Assembly: GCF_022865125.1 (NCBI RefSeq)
Contig: NZ_CP094828.1
Coordinates: 2,721,219 to 2,785,218, forward strand
Length of the DNA stretch: 64,000 nucleotides
Source of the DNA: Acuticoccus sp. I52.16.1
GTDB taxonomy: Bacteria; Pseudomonadota; Alphaproteobacteria; Rhizobiales; Amorphaceae
Direction: 5' to 3'
Position 1 is the first letter of the stretch, and the number at the start of each line of letters is the position of its first letter. The notes under the pieces are model-generated. The model had not been told where the DNA came from. It did no database searches and was given only the letters and a program-made list of their open reading frames with translations. Shown in pieces: positions 33,959-42,883 of this stretch. The translations under genes were made by a program, and so were the position numbers.

Positions 33959-34930
33959 TCAGTTGATGAGGCCGGCTTCCTTGGCGATGCTGCGCATCCG
34001 CTCGACGCGCTTGAGCATCTCGGCCTGCATCTCCTCGCCGGCGAGGGCGACGGGCTGCAGGCCCTGGTCGGTCACGGTCTTCTTCCAGCCGTCCGTGCCG
34101 TAGGCGGCCTCGAAGGCCGAGACCCAGGTGTCGTACGCCTCGTCGGACACGTTCTTGCCCATGTAGTAGCCGCGGATGATCGGCCACACGGCGTCGGCGT
34201 AGCCGAGCTCGACGGTGGTCGGGATGTCGGCGAACGGGTCGGGCAGGCGCTCCTCGTTCATGACGGCGAGCACGCGGATATTGCCGGCGTCCAGCATCGA
34301 GACGATCTCGCCGACGTCACCGGTGTAGACCTCGATCGAGCCGCCGAGCAGGCCGGCCATCGCGTCGCCGCCGCCGTCGAACGCGACGTAGCGCATCTTG
34401 CGGGGGTCGATCCCCTCGGAGCGCACGAGCAGCGCGGCCTTCATCCAGTCCTGCGAGCCAACCGAGCCGCCGGCGCCCAGCACGACGCTCGTCGGGTTCT
34501 CCTTCAGTGCGGCGAGAACGTCGTCCAGCGTCTCGAACTTGGAGTCCGACTTGACGATGATCGCGCCGTAGTCCTGGCCCGCCGTGGCCGTGAAGCGCAC
34601 GTCGTCCTCGTCCCACTGGCCATATTTGCCGATGGCCATGTTGAGGAGCGAGCCGGAGGAGAAGGCGACGATGGCGTTGGGATCGTCCGTCCGGTTGGTG
34701 TTGAACTGGTTGATGGCGACGGCGCCGATGCCGCCGGGCATGAACGTCACCTGGATCGGGTTCGCCATCTCGCCCTTGAGGCCGCCTTGGGCGATACGGC
34801 ACGTCAGGTCGAAGCCGCCGCCGGGCTTGGCCGGGGCGATGCACTCGGGCTTTTCGATCTCCTGGGCGGTGGCGGCGCCGGCGAACAGCATGGAAAGAGC
34901 GGCTGCGGATGCCAGTGTCTTGAAGCGCAT
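33959..34930 (-). CDS. tctC: Tripartite tricarboxylate transporter binding protein TctC (Bug family)
   Basis: 323 residues. Signal peptide ends Ala-Thr-Ala-Gln near 23. The Bug-type cleft motifs are visible: CIAPAKPGGGFDLTCR, FMPGGIGAVAINQF and LGAGGSVGSQDWM. It binds a di- or tricarboxylate in the periplasm and hands it to TctA/B. First gene of the minus-strand operon and divergent from the TctD-like regulator across 197 bases, the classic arrangement for signal-dependent induction. Confidence 0.93.
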   Translation of the reverse strand: MRFKTLASAAALSMLFAGAATAQEIEKPECIAPAKPGGGFDLTCRIAQGGLKGEMANPIQVTFMPGGIGAVAINQFNTNRTDDPNAIVAFSSGSLLNMAIGKYGQWDEDDVRFTATAGQDYGAIIVKSDSKFETLDDVLAALKENPTSVVLGAGGSVGSQDWMKAALLVRSEGIDPRKMRYVAFDGGGDAMAGLLGGSIEVYTGDVGEIVSMLDAGNIRVLAVMNEERLPDPFADIPTTVELGYADAVWPIIRGYYMGKNVSDEAYDTWVSAFEAAYGTDGWKKTVTDQGLQPVALAGEEMQAEMLKRVERMRSIAKEAGLIN

Positions 34931-35127
34931 GGTAAGGTTCCCTTCCTACGGTTCCAGCGAACCGGCGCGTTTCTTATGAGGCGAGCAGGCGAACCGCGGG
35001 CGCAATGCCTAGGGTCGCTGTCGCTGCATCGCTGGTATTCGTATATCACAGGGCTGACACGACGTTGACCGGGACCTGACGTGAGACTGACAGGCGGCCG
35101 GCCGCGCCCATCGGGGAAAGGCGGCTG

Positions 35128-35799
35128 ATGCGCATCCTTCTGGTCGAGGACACCCGCGAGCTCGCCGAGAGCATCCGCGACCGCCTCGCCGCCGAGGGCC
35201 ACGCCGTCGACGTGGAGGGCGACGGGGCGGGCGCGGACGCGCTGCTCGCGCACGCCGTGTTCGACCTCGTCATCCTCGACGTGCACCTGCCGGGCCTCTC
35301 CGGGTTCGAGGTGCTCTCGCGCATGCGCAACCGCGGCGACACCACCCCGGTGCTGATCCTCACCGCCCGCTCCCAGATCGACGATCGCGTCACCGGGCTC
35401 GACGTCGGCGCGGACGACTACATGGTCAAGCCGGTGGACTTTCGCGAGCTCGCGGCCCGCTGCCGCGCGATCGTGCGGCGGCGTTCGGGGGCGGCGTCGA
35501 ATCGCTTTTCGGCCGGGAACTTCGTGTTCGACCGGTCGGCACGCCGCGCCAGCGTCGCGGACCGCGACCTGGAGCTGCGCCCGCGCGAGGTGCAGGCGCT
35601 GGAGCTGTTCCTCGCCAATCTCGACCGGGTGATGACCAAGGAGGAGGTGGCCGACCGCATCTACACCTTCGACGAGGCGCCCAGCCTCAACGCCGTGGAG
35701 CAGACGCTGACGCGGCTGCGGCGCAAGCTCACCGGCACACCGTTGACGATCCGCACCATTCGCGGCCTGGGCTACATCGCGAGCGTCACCGATGGCTGA
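35128..35799 (+). CDS. OmpR-family response regulator, TctD-like
   Basis: 223 residues. Receiver domain with the acidic pair in LLVEDT, phospho-acceptor Asp51 (DLVILDVHLPG), the Thr in ILTARS and Lys in YMVKPVD, followed by an OmpR/PhoB winged helix (LELRPREVQALELF to IRTIRGLGYIAS). It is divergent from tctCBA and overlaps the kinase gene by eight bases, so it most likely turns on the transporter when substrate is present. Confidence 0.93.
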   Translation: MRILLVEDTRELAESIRDRLAAEGHAVDVEGDGAGADALLAHAVFDLVILDVHLPGLSGFEVLSRMRNRGDTTPVLILTARSQIDDRVTGLDVGADDYMVKPVDFRELAARCRAIVRRRSGAASNRFSAGNFVFDRSARRASVADRDLELRPREVQALELFLANLDRVMTKEEVADRIYTFDEAPSLNAVEQTLTRLRRKLTGTPLTIRTIRGLGYIASVTDG

Positions 35800-37228
35800 G
35801 GCGGCCGCGCCGCGACCCTATTCGCTCAAGCGGCGGCTCTCGGTCGGGGCGTCGAGCCTCTTCGCGCTCATGATCGCGGTGCTGTCGATGGGGCTGTGGC
35901 ACTACTCGCACAGCGCCGCCTCGCGCACCTACGACCTGCTCCTGTCGGGTGCGGCGATCTCCATCCTGGAGCGCCTCGCGCTGACGCCGGATGGCCTGGA
36001 GATCGACTTGCCGACCTCCGCGTTCGACATCCTGGCCCTCGCCCCCAACGACCGCGTCTTCTACAAGATCGTCGGCGACGACGGCACGACGTTGACCGGC
36101 GATGCCGCGCTACCCGGCCTGGACGATCCGCCCCCCGTGGAGGAGGACGACGCCATCGCCCTCTCCGACGCGCGGTTCGACGGGGAGCCGGTGCGGCTGG
36201 CGACGAGCTGGCTCGAGCTGCCGGGCGCCGGCGCGCCGGTGCGCATCGGCGTCGCGGTGGGGCAGACGACGCTGGCCCGCCGGGCGATGCGCGCGGACCT
36301 CTTCCTCAAGGGTCTCATCCCGCTGGCGGCGGTGGCAGCGGCGGGGCTCGTCGCCCTGCGGACCGGGGTGGCGCTGGCGATCCGGCCGCTGGTGGACATC
36401 GAGCGCGACATCCGCGCCCGGGCGCCGACGGATCTCTCACCCCTCACCATCGCCCCGCCGCGCGAGAGCGACGCGCTGGTCGGCGCCATCAACGACTTCA
36501 TGCGCCGGCTGGGCGCCAGTCGCGACAACGCGCAGAGCTTCATCGCCGACGTGGCGCACCAGCTGCGCACCGCACTGTTCGGCGTCGAGGGGGCGCTGGC
36601 GCCGCAGGCCAGCGCCGCGCCGGAGGAACAGGTGGCGCGTGGGCGCGAGCGCGTGCGGCGCACGATCCACCTCACCAACCAGCTCCTGTCCCACGCCATG
36701 GTGATCCACCGGGCCGACAATTCGCCGCCCGCCGAGGTGGACCCCGCCGCGCTCGTCCGCCGCACGCTGGAGGACACCCTGCGGGACGGGGTGGCCGACA
36801 CCATCGGCCTCGCGGTGGAGGCCGAACCCGGCAGCGAGGGGGCCCGGCTGATGGGCGATGCGGTGGCGTTGGGTGAGGCGTTGCGCAACCTCGTCGACAA
36901 CGCGATCCGCCACGGGGCGGCCGACAACGCGATCGTCTTGCGCCTGGCGCCCGAGACGATCGACGGCCGTCCGGCGCTGGCGCTGATCGTCGCCGACCAG
37001 GGCCCGGGCATCGCCGCGGCCGACCGTGCCGCCGTGAAGGAGCGGTTCGTCACGCGGGACGACCGCGGCGGCTCGGGGCTGGGCCTCGCCATCGTCGCGG
37101 CGGTGGCGCGCAGCCACCACGGCCGACTGGACCTGCGCGACGCACCCGGCGGAGGGCTGGAGGCCGCCCTGGTGGTGCCGCGGTCCGACCGGGCGACGGC
37201 GCCTCCGCCGGCCGCGGCGCGGGGCTGA
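35792..37228 (+). CDS. Sensor histidine kinase, TctE-like
   Basis: 478 residues. A membrane helix near 18-37, a periplasmic domain of about 130 residues, a second helix near 172-198, HAMP-like linker, then the H-box FIADVAHQLRTAL with His256. The usual Pro after the Thr is Ala here. The N-box (LRNLVDNAIRHG), G1 (DQGPGIAAAD) and G2 (GGSGLGLAIV) are intact, so it should be active. Co-translated with the response regulator and followed after three bases by a binding lipoprotein that may present the signal to its periplasmic domain. Confidence 0.92.
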   Translation: MAEAAAPRPYSLKRRLSVGASSLFALMIAVLSMGLWHYSHSAASRTYDLLLSGAAISILERLALTPDGLEIDLPTSAFDILALAPNDRVFYKIVGDDGTTLTGDAALPGLDDPPPVEEDDAIALSDARFDGEPVRLATSWLELPGAGAPVRIGVAVGQTTLARRAMRADLFLKGLIPLAAVAAAGLVALRTGVALAIRPLVDIERDIRARAPTDLSPLTIAPPRESDALVGAINDFMRRLGASRDNAQSFIADVAHQLRTALFGVEGALAPQASAAPEEQVARGRERVRRTIHLTNQLLSHAMVIHRADNSPPAEVDPAALVRRTLEDTLRDGVADTIGLAVEAEPGSEGARLMGDAVALGEALRNLVDNAIRHGAADNAIVLRLAPETIDGRPALALIVADQGPGIAAADRAAVKERFVTRDDRGGSGLGLAIVAAVARSHHGRLDLRDAPGGGLEAALVVPRSDRATAPPPAAARG

Positions 37229-37231
37229 GCC

Positions 37232-38254
37232 GTGCGCCTCGCCCGTCTGCTTGCGTTCCTCGTCGTGGTGGGGCTCGCCGCCTGCCAGAGCGAGCCGCGC
37301 GACATCCTCGTCTGGAGCGCCACCGACGCGGAGGCGATGGACGGCGTGCTGGCCCAGTTCGCCGCCCGGAACCCCGACCTCACCGTCCGCTACACCGAGT
37401 ACAACACCAGCGAGCTGCACGCCGCCGTGCTCGCGCTCGAGACCGCCGGCCCCGACGTCGAGCGGCCCGACGTCGTCATTTCCTCGGCGATGGATTTGCA
37501 GGTGGATCTCGTCAATCGCGGCATGGCGATCCCGCTCGGTATCGAGAGCCGCGGCCCCGACTGGGCGAACTGGCGCGGCGAACTCTACGGCTTCACCATC
37601 GAGCCGGTGGCGATGATCTACAACGTCGCCGCGTTCCGGGACCGCACGCTGCCGACCAGCCGGTCCGAGCTGGCGGGCATGATCCGCGACGAGCCGGACG
37701 TCTTCAACGGCCGCGTCGCCACCTACGACATCACGCGCTCGGGCGTCGGCTACATGTTCGCCACTCAGGACGCCGTGCGGGGCTATCAGTCGACGAGGCT
37801 GGTGGAGACGCTCGGCCGCGCCGGCGTGCGCACCTTCTGCTGCACCGGCATGATGATCGACGGGGTGGCGACGGGCGATCTCATGCTGGCCTACAACGTG
37901 ATCGGCTCCTATTCGCTGGCCGCCGCGGCCGAGGATCCGCGCGTCGCCGTGCACTTCCTCAGCGACTATACGCTGGTGTTTGCCCGCTCGGCCTTCGTGC
38001 CGCACTGGACCCGCGCACCGCATGCGGCGACGCGCTTCGTCGCCTATCTCGTCTCGGCCGCGGGGCAGGCGACGATCGCCGGCGGATCGCAGCTGCTGCC
38101 GCTGGCGGGGCCGGGCTGGGCGGAGGCGATGGAGGCGGGCGTGTCGCAGGCGCCGGTGCGCATGAGCCCGGGCCTGCTGACCTTCCTCGACAAGCTGAAG
38201 AAGGAGCGTTTCCTGCGCGAATGGCGCCTGACGCAGGTGCAGGACGTCCCCTGA
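37232..38254 (+). CDS. Periplasmic binding lipoprotein, Fe(III)/AfuA-like, of the two-component operon
   Basis: 340 residues from a GTG start three bases after the kinase stop. A lipobox LAAC (Cys near 19) follows a short signal helix. The body reads as a family 1/AfuA-type ABC binding protein: ILVWSATDAEAMDGVLAQFAARNPDLTVRYTEYNT, then DVVISSAMDLQVDLV and LYGFTIEPVAMIYN. No ABC permease or ATPase accompanies it. Its position in a kinase operon suggests a sensory co-receptor rather than a transport part, by analogy with other kinase-linked binding proteins. The ligand may be the carboxylate moved by TctCBA. Confidence 0.82.
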   Translation: MRLARLLAFLVVVGLAACQSEPRDILVWSATDAEAMDGVLAQFAARNPDLTVRYTEYNTSELHAAVLALETAGPDVERPDVVISSAMDLQVDLVNRGMAIPLGIESRGPDWANWRGELYGFTIEPVAMIYNVAAFRDRTLPTSRSELAGMIRDEPDVFNGRVATYDITRSGVGYMFATQDAVRGYQSTRLVETLGRAGVRTFCCTGMMIDGVATGDLMLAYNVIGSYSLAAAAEDPRVAVHFLSDYTLVFARSAFVPHWTRAPHAATRFVAYLVSAAGQATIAGGSQLLPLAGPGWAEAMEAGVSQAPVRMSPGLLTFLDKLKKERFLREWRLTQVQDVP

Positions 38255-38276
38255 CCGCGACCGGTGCCGGCGGCCT

Positions 38277-39755
38277 TCAGCCGGCGATCGCGCCGATGAC
38301 CAGGAAGAGGATCGCCGACAGGAGCGCGGTCGCCGGCACGGTGACCACCCAGGCGGCGACGATGGTCATGAAGTGGGAGCGGCGCACCAGCTTGCGGCGG
38401 CGACGCTCCTCGGGGGCGTGGCCCTTGGCCTTCTTGTGCTTGTCCTGCCGGCGGGTGCGGCGGCTCTCGTCCCACTCGCGAAAGAAGCCGACGCCGAACA
38501 CGCCGCCCACCGCGATGTGCGTCGAGCTGACCGGAAGCCCCAGCCACGAGGCGACGATCACCGTGATCGCCGCGGAGAGGGCGACGCAGTAGGCCCGCAT
38601 CGGGTTCAGCTTGGTGATCTGGTCGCCCACCATGCGGATGAGCTTGGGGCCGAACAGGAAGAGGCCGAGCGAGATGCCGAACGCGCCGATCACCATGACC
38701 CACGTCGGGATGGCGACCTCGGCCGCCACGTCGCCGGCCAGGGAGACGTGGACGATCGCCGCCAGCGGACCGACCGCGTTGGCGACGTCGTTGGCGCCGT
38801 GCGCGAACGACAGGAGGCCCGCCGAGACCACCAGCGGCAGCGCGAACAGCGGCTTCAGCGAACGTTTGCGGTTCTCCAGCCCCGCGGCGCGGTGGCGGAT
38901 GATCGGGACGCTGATCCCGTATGCCAGGGCGCCGACGCCGATGCCGATGAGGCAGGCGAGGCCGAGATCCACCTCGGCGAGGTGCTTCAGCCCCTTGAGG
39001 GCGATGTAGGCGGCGAAGACCCCGGCCATCAGCCCCACCAGCACCGGCACCCACACCCGCGCCGCCGCGATGAGGTCCGGTCGCTTGACGATGCGCCACT
39101 CGATGAACGCCAGGAAGAGCGCGGCGATGCTGCCGCCCAGGAACGGCGAGATCACCCAGCTGGCGGCGATCGCGCCCATGGTCGGCCAGTCGACCGCGCC
39201 GAGCCCCGCCGCAGCGATCCCCGCCCCGAGGACACCGCCGACGACGGCGTGCGTGGTGGAGACCGGGGCGCCGATGACGGTGGCGAGGTTCACCCACAGC
39301 GCCGAGGAGAGGAGCGCGCCCATCATCGCCCAGACGAACACCTCCGGCGAGGCGACGCCGGCGGGGTCGATGATCCCCTTGGAGATGGTGCCGACGACGT
39401 CGCCGCCGGCGATCAGCGCCCCCGCGCTCTCGAACACCGCCGCGACGAGGAGGGCGCCGCCCATCGTCAGCACGCGCGCGCCGACGGCGGGGCCCATATT
39501 GTTGGCGACGTCGTTGGCGCCGATGTTGAGCGCCATATAGGCGCCGAGCGCGGCCGCCGCGACGATCAGCACCGGCGTCTGGTCGAGGTCGACGAAAAGG
39601 CCGGCGACCGCCGCGGCCAGGACGATGAAGGCGAGCGCCACCGCCGGCGAGACCAGCGGGCGCCCGACCGACTGCGCCGCGTACTCGACGGACCCGATCC
39701 GCTCCAGGTCCTTGTCGAGATACTTCCAGCGCGTACGGCTTTCCTCGAGGGCCAC
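38277..39755 (-). CDS. Inorganic phosphate transporter, PiT family
   Basis: 492 residues with about twelve helices. The duplicated PiT signature appears as NIGANDVANNMGPAVGARVLTMGGA near residue 100 and SFAHGANDVANAVGPLAAI in the second half. A hydrophilic stretch of about 30 residues precedes the first helix, and a Lys/Arg/Glu-rich loop (KHKKAKGHAPEERRRRK) precedes the last helix. It takes up metal-phosphate with protons at the inner membrane. Convergent with the binding lipoprotein (22-base gap); no PhoU-like partner is adjacent. Confidence 0.93.
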   Translation of the reverse strand: MALEESRTRWKYLDKDLERIGSVEYAAQSVGRPLVSPAVALAFIVLAAAVAGLFVDLDQTPVLIVAAAALGAYMALNIGANDVANNMGPAVGARVLTMGGALLVAAVFESAGALIAGGDVVGTISKGIIDPAGVASPEVFVWAMMGALLSSALWVNLATVIGAPVSTTHAVVGGVLGAGIAAAGLGAVDWPTMGAIAASWVISPFLGGSIAALFLAFIEWRIVKRPDLIAAARVWVPVLVGLMAGVFAAYIALKGLKHLAEVDLGLACLIGIGVGALAYGISVPIIRHRAAGLENRKRSLKPLFALPLVVSAGLLSFAHGANDVANAVGPLAAIVHVSLAGDVAAEVAIPTWVMVIGAFGISLGLFLFGPKLIRMVGDQITKLNPMRAYCVALSAAITVIVASWLGLPVSSTHIAVGGVFGVGFFREWDESRRTRRQDKHKKAKGHAPEERRRRKLVRRSHFMTIVAAWVVTVPATALLSAILFLVIGAIAG

Positions 39756-39852
39756 GGCGGATCCTTTTGCGGTCGATCAGGTCAGGGGGCGGGTCAGGGA
39801 GACGGGGCGGCCCCTCGCGGGGAGGGGGCCAGTGTGGCGGCGCGCGGCCGCC

Positions 39853-40344
39853 TCAGGCTTTCGACAGGCCGAGGAATATGTCCTTCAGGCCCTGTTCGTC
39901 GACCATCTGTGCCGCGGTCTCGGGCGAGACCCAGCTCAGCTGGCGTTGACCGCGCTCGGGGAAGTCCGTCGTCATCTCGTGGACGTCGACGCGGAAGACG
40001 AGCATGTCGCACGGCTCGACGAGCCCGCTGTCACTGCGCTTGACGGATGTGTAGTGGCCGACGGGCTCGCTGGAGGCCGTCGCCCGCTTCACGCCGGCCT
40101 CCTCCCAGGCTTCGCGCAGGGCGGATCCGGAGGCGTCGTGCCCCTTCTCGGGCCACCCTTTGGGGAGGATCCAGCGCTTCGTGCCGCGGCTGGTGATGAG
40201 GAGGACTTCCGGTCCGCGCGCGCTCTTGCGCATGCACAGCGCAGCCACCTGGAGGCGGCGCGGGCGCTTCATCAGCGGCAGGAACACCTCGTCGCGAGCG
40301 AACTTCAGCAGCGTTTTGACCAATATCCCTACCCTCGACTCCAT
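39853..40344 (-). CDS. NUDIX hydrolase
   Basis: 163 residues from ATG 40344; the longer frame from 40524 adds an implausible basic leader. The NUDIX helix reads LPKGWPEKGHDASGSALREAWEEAGV. The REAWEEAGV half is canonical, but the residue six after the first Gly is His rather than the usual Glu, as in the PKGWP-type (diphosphoinositol-phosphate hydrolase-like) sub-branch. It would split a nucleoside diphosphate linked to another group. It is separated from the phosphate transporter by 97 bases on the same strand. Confidence 0.9.
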   Translation of the reverse strand: MESRVGILVKTLLKFARDEVFLPLMKRPRRLQVAALCMRKSARGPEVLLITSRGTKRWILPKGWPEKGHDASGSALREAWEEAGVKRATASSEPVGHYTSVKRSDSGLVEPCDMLVFRVDVHEMTTDFPERGQRQLSWVSPETAAQMVDEQGLKDIFLGLSKA

Positions 40345-40778
40345 TCGTGAAACATAGGGTCCGGCCCCGTCACGGCCACGCCGACGCCACACTGTCGACG
40401 CCGTACCGCCACGGTGGCACGACCCGTCTACGCCAATAAATCGCACATGCCCACAGATCGTGCACGGCGCGCCGGCGGTCAGCGCGGCGCGACCGACCGG
40501 TCCCGCTGAGGTCGCATAGCACAAAAATATGAAGGTTTGCCGGCTTTCGATAGGGGCTCGTTCGCGTGAATCGACGCGATCGGCCCCCGACGAGGCGGCC
40601 CATCGCGGTCGCGGGGCCGCTTGCCGCCTCGGCGGTGGAAAAATTGACCCGGAACGACTGGAAATTCGCTGGAGCCGGGCGCATCGGGCCGTCTTCCGCT
40701 GAGAAATGGCATTCCGCAGATGGCAAATTTAGTATCGTGAGATAATATATCTTCGGATATTTTTCGAGGCAGCGATAT
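40345..40778. other. Divergent non-coding region between NUDIX and MarR genes
   Basis: 434 bases. The half near the NUDIX gene is GC-rich. The last 80 bases before the MarR gene are AT-rich and carry the palindromes at 40740-40760. No open frame with recognisable motifs was found; the long minus-strand frame at 40370-40930 is a shadow of the MarR gene. Confidence 0.5.
40740..40760. promoter_or_regulatory. Overlapping palindromes, probable MarR autoregulatory site
   Basis: AGATA-ATA-TATCT (40740-40752) overlaps ATATC-TTCG-GATAT (40747-40760), ending 18 bases before the MarR start codon. MarR proteins usually bind AT-rich palindromes over their own promoter, so a role as its operator is likely. 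Confidence 0.5.
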
Positions 40779-41330
40779 TTGCGCGACTTTTGGAGCGATC
40801 CCGACGACCCGTTGGCCGTGGTGTTCCGCCGGGTCGGTGACAACTGGCCCGACATGATGACGCCGCAGCTGGCGCTCGCGGTCATGGTGCAGCGGCTGGC
40901 CCGTCTGGCCCAGGACATGACGCGGGACACCCTGGCCCCGTTCGGCCTCTCGGTGACCGAGTTCGAGGTGCTGGCGGCGCTGCGCTCGCACCCGCGCCCG
41001 CACCGGGTGATGCCGTCCCAGCTCTACGACGCGGTGCTGATCTCCTCGGGCGGGCTGACGAAGGTGCTCAAGGGGTTGGAGGCCCGCGCCCTGATCGAGC
41101 GGCCGGTGGCCGAGGGTGACGGGCGGTTGCGCCCGATCGAGCTGACGGTGGCCGGCCGCGGGGCCGTCGAGCAAGCGATGCGGGCGGTCCAGGCGGTGGA
41201 CGCGCCGGTCTTCGTCGATCCGATCGATCGCGCGGACGACGCCGAGCGGTTCGGCCAGACACTGGCGCGGCTGTTGGGCGCAGCGGAGGCCCGGCGCGGC
41301 CGGCGGACCGAGGCTCCCGCGCCGGAATAG
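40779..41330 (+). CDS. MarR-family transcriptional regulator
   Basis: 183 residues from a TTG start with GAGG about nine bases upstream. The winged-helix core follows the MarR pattern: LAPFGLSVTEFEVLAALRSHP, then PSQLYDAVLISSGGLTKVLKGLEARALIERPVAEGDGRLRPIELTVAGR. The recognition helix and the Asp-Gly-Arg wing are intact. It lies directly upstream of the remains of an RND efflux operon, a usual target of MarR repressors. If the pump is dead, its remaining role may be autoregulation or another target. Confidence 0.88.
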   Translation: MRDFWSDPDDPLAVVFRRVGDNWPDMMTPQLALAVMVQRLARLAQDMTRDTLAPFGLSVTEFEVLAALRSHPRPHRVMPSQLYDAVLISSGGLTKVLKGLEARALIERPVAEGDGRLRPIELTVAGRGAVEQAMRAVQAVDAPVFVDPIDRADDAERFGQTLARLLGAAEARRGRRTEAPAPE

Positions 41331-41380
41331 CGGCCGCCCACCGCCGTTGTCTTGCGCGCAAAGCATTTGCTCCTAGGTGA

Positions 41381-41659
41381 CGCAACGTCGCCGGTGGGAT
41401 CCTCGGCACCACGGAGGCGATCCTGGTGCCGCAGGGGGCGACCTCGCGCACCGCCGCGGGCCTGCTCACCGCGTTCGTGGCGCGCGAGGGCAAGGCCGCC
41501 CGCGTCACGCTGACGGCGAGCGGCTCCTACCAGAACGCCTGGATCGTCACCGAGGCGCTGCCGGCCGAAGGCGGCGCGGCGGCCGAGCGGCTCACCGGCC
41601 CCGGCCCCGGTTCAGCCCCCGGCGCCACCGCGGGTGCGCCCGCGAGCGCCCGGGACTGA
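41381..41659 (+). pseudogene. Remnant of an RND membrane-fusion protein (AcrA type), C-terminal end only
   Basis: The frame opens after a stop at 41378-41380 and ends at a TGA at 41657. It reads GGILGTTEAILVPQGATSRTAAG, then WIVTEALPAEG, matching the last beta domain of AcrA/MexA adaptors (ILVPQ, then W-x-VTEGL-x-AG) and a Pro/Gly/Ala tail. The roughly 300 preceding residues, including the signal, lipoyl and hairpin domains, are missing, and there is no proper start. The RND fragment starts six bases later, as in intact operons, so this is the scar of a deleted gene. Confidence 0.7.
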
Positions 41660-41665
41660 GCCGCC

Positions 41666-42883
41666 ATGGGGACGTTCTTCGTCGACCGGCCCGTCTTCGC
41701 CTGGGTCATCGCCATCGTCACGATGCTGGCCGGGGCGTTCGCGCTCACCACGCTGCCGGTGTCCCAATTTCCCGAGATCGCGCCGACCACGGTTCGCATT
41801 TCGGCCACCTATCCGGGCGCCACGGCCGCGGCGGTGGAGAACTCCGTCACGCGTGAGATCGAGGACCGGCTCACCGGGCTCGACGGGCTCCTCTACATGG
41901 TCTCCAACTCGCGCGAAGGGTCGTCGAGGATTACGTTGACCTTCGACGACAGCGTCGCCGGGTCCGAGGCGGAGAGCGACGTGCAGACGCTGGTGCGCCA
42001 GGCCGAGTCGCAGCTCCCCGACGCGGTGCAGACCGAGGGCGTGCGTGTCTCGCGCTCCACCTCGTCGATCCTCATGGTCGGCGCGTTGGTGGCCACCGAG
42101 GGGGACTATACGACCGCCGCGCTCGGCAACATCGTCGAGACCACGTTGGAGAACAAGATCCTGCGCACCGAGGGCGTGGGCGGCCTCAACGTCTTCGGCT
42201 CGGGCTATGCGATGATGGTGTGGCTGAAGCCGCTCGCCCTGGCGCGCTACCAGTTGACGCCGACCGACGGCGGCGGCGCGGTCTACCTGGCGGACGTCGC
42301 CCGGATCGAGATCGGCCAGGAGAGCTACGGCGGGTCCTCCCGGTTCAACGGGATGCCGGCAGCGGGCTCCGGAGTGAACCTCGCGACCGGCGCTAACGCG
42401 ACCGACACCGCCGCCCGCGTGCGCGACACGATGGAGCGTTTGGAAGCGGGCCTGCCGACGGGCGTCGAGTTCCGGGTGGCGTACGACACCTCGCCGTTCG
42501 TCGAGCGGTCGATCGACCAAGTCTACCAGACGCTGATCGAGGCGGTGGTGCTGGTGGTCGCCGGATACTCCATCAACACGCTGACGATGTTCGCCTTGGT
42601 GCTCGCGATCGGCCTCGCGGCACGCAACGCCATCCTCATCGTGGAGTTCGCGGAGAGCCTCCACGCGGAGGGCGCCGAGCTGGTGGACGCGGCGGTGACG
42701 GCCTCGCGCCTGCGTCTGCGTCCGATCATGATGACGGCGCTGACCTTCATCCTCGGCGTGGCGCCGCTGGCGGTGGCGACGGGGGCGGGCGCGGCGGCGC
42801 AGAACGCCGGGGCGATCGGGGCGATCGCGGTGCGCGGCGCCCTTCCGTTTCGCCGGGTGGCATGCCACAACGACGCTCCATGA
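41666..42883 (+). pseudogene. RND efflux pump (AcrB/HAE1 type) reduced by in-frame internal deletions
   Basis: 405 residues against about 1,040 for an intact pump. It starts normally (FFVDRPVFAWVIAIVTML, VRISATYPGA). By comparison with AcrB it jumps at about residue 201 (nt 42266) over some 70 residues of the porter domain, at about 299 (nt 42560) over about 40 residues of membrane helices, and at about 317 (nt 42614) over roughly 530 residues, joining IGL of helix 4 to IGL/ARNAILIVEF of helix 10. The C-terminus is also lost. The Asp pair of the proton relay is gone. All junctions keep the frame. It cannot be a working pump; the start of the SDR gene overlaps its end. Confidence 0.82.
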
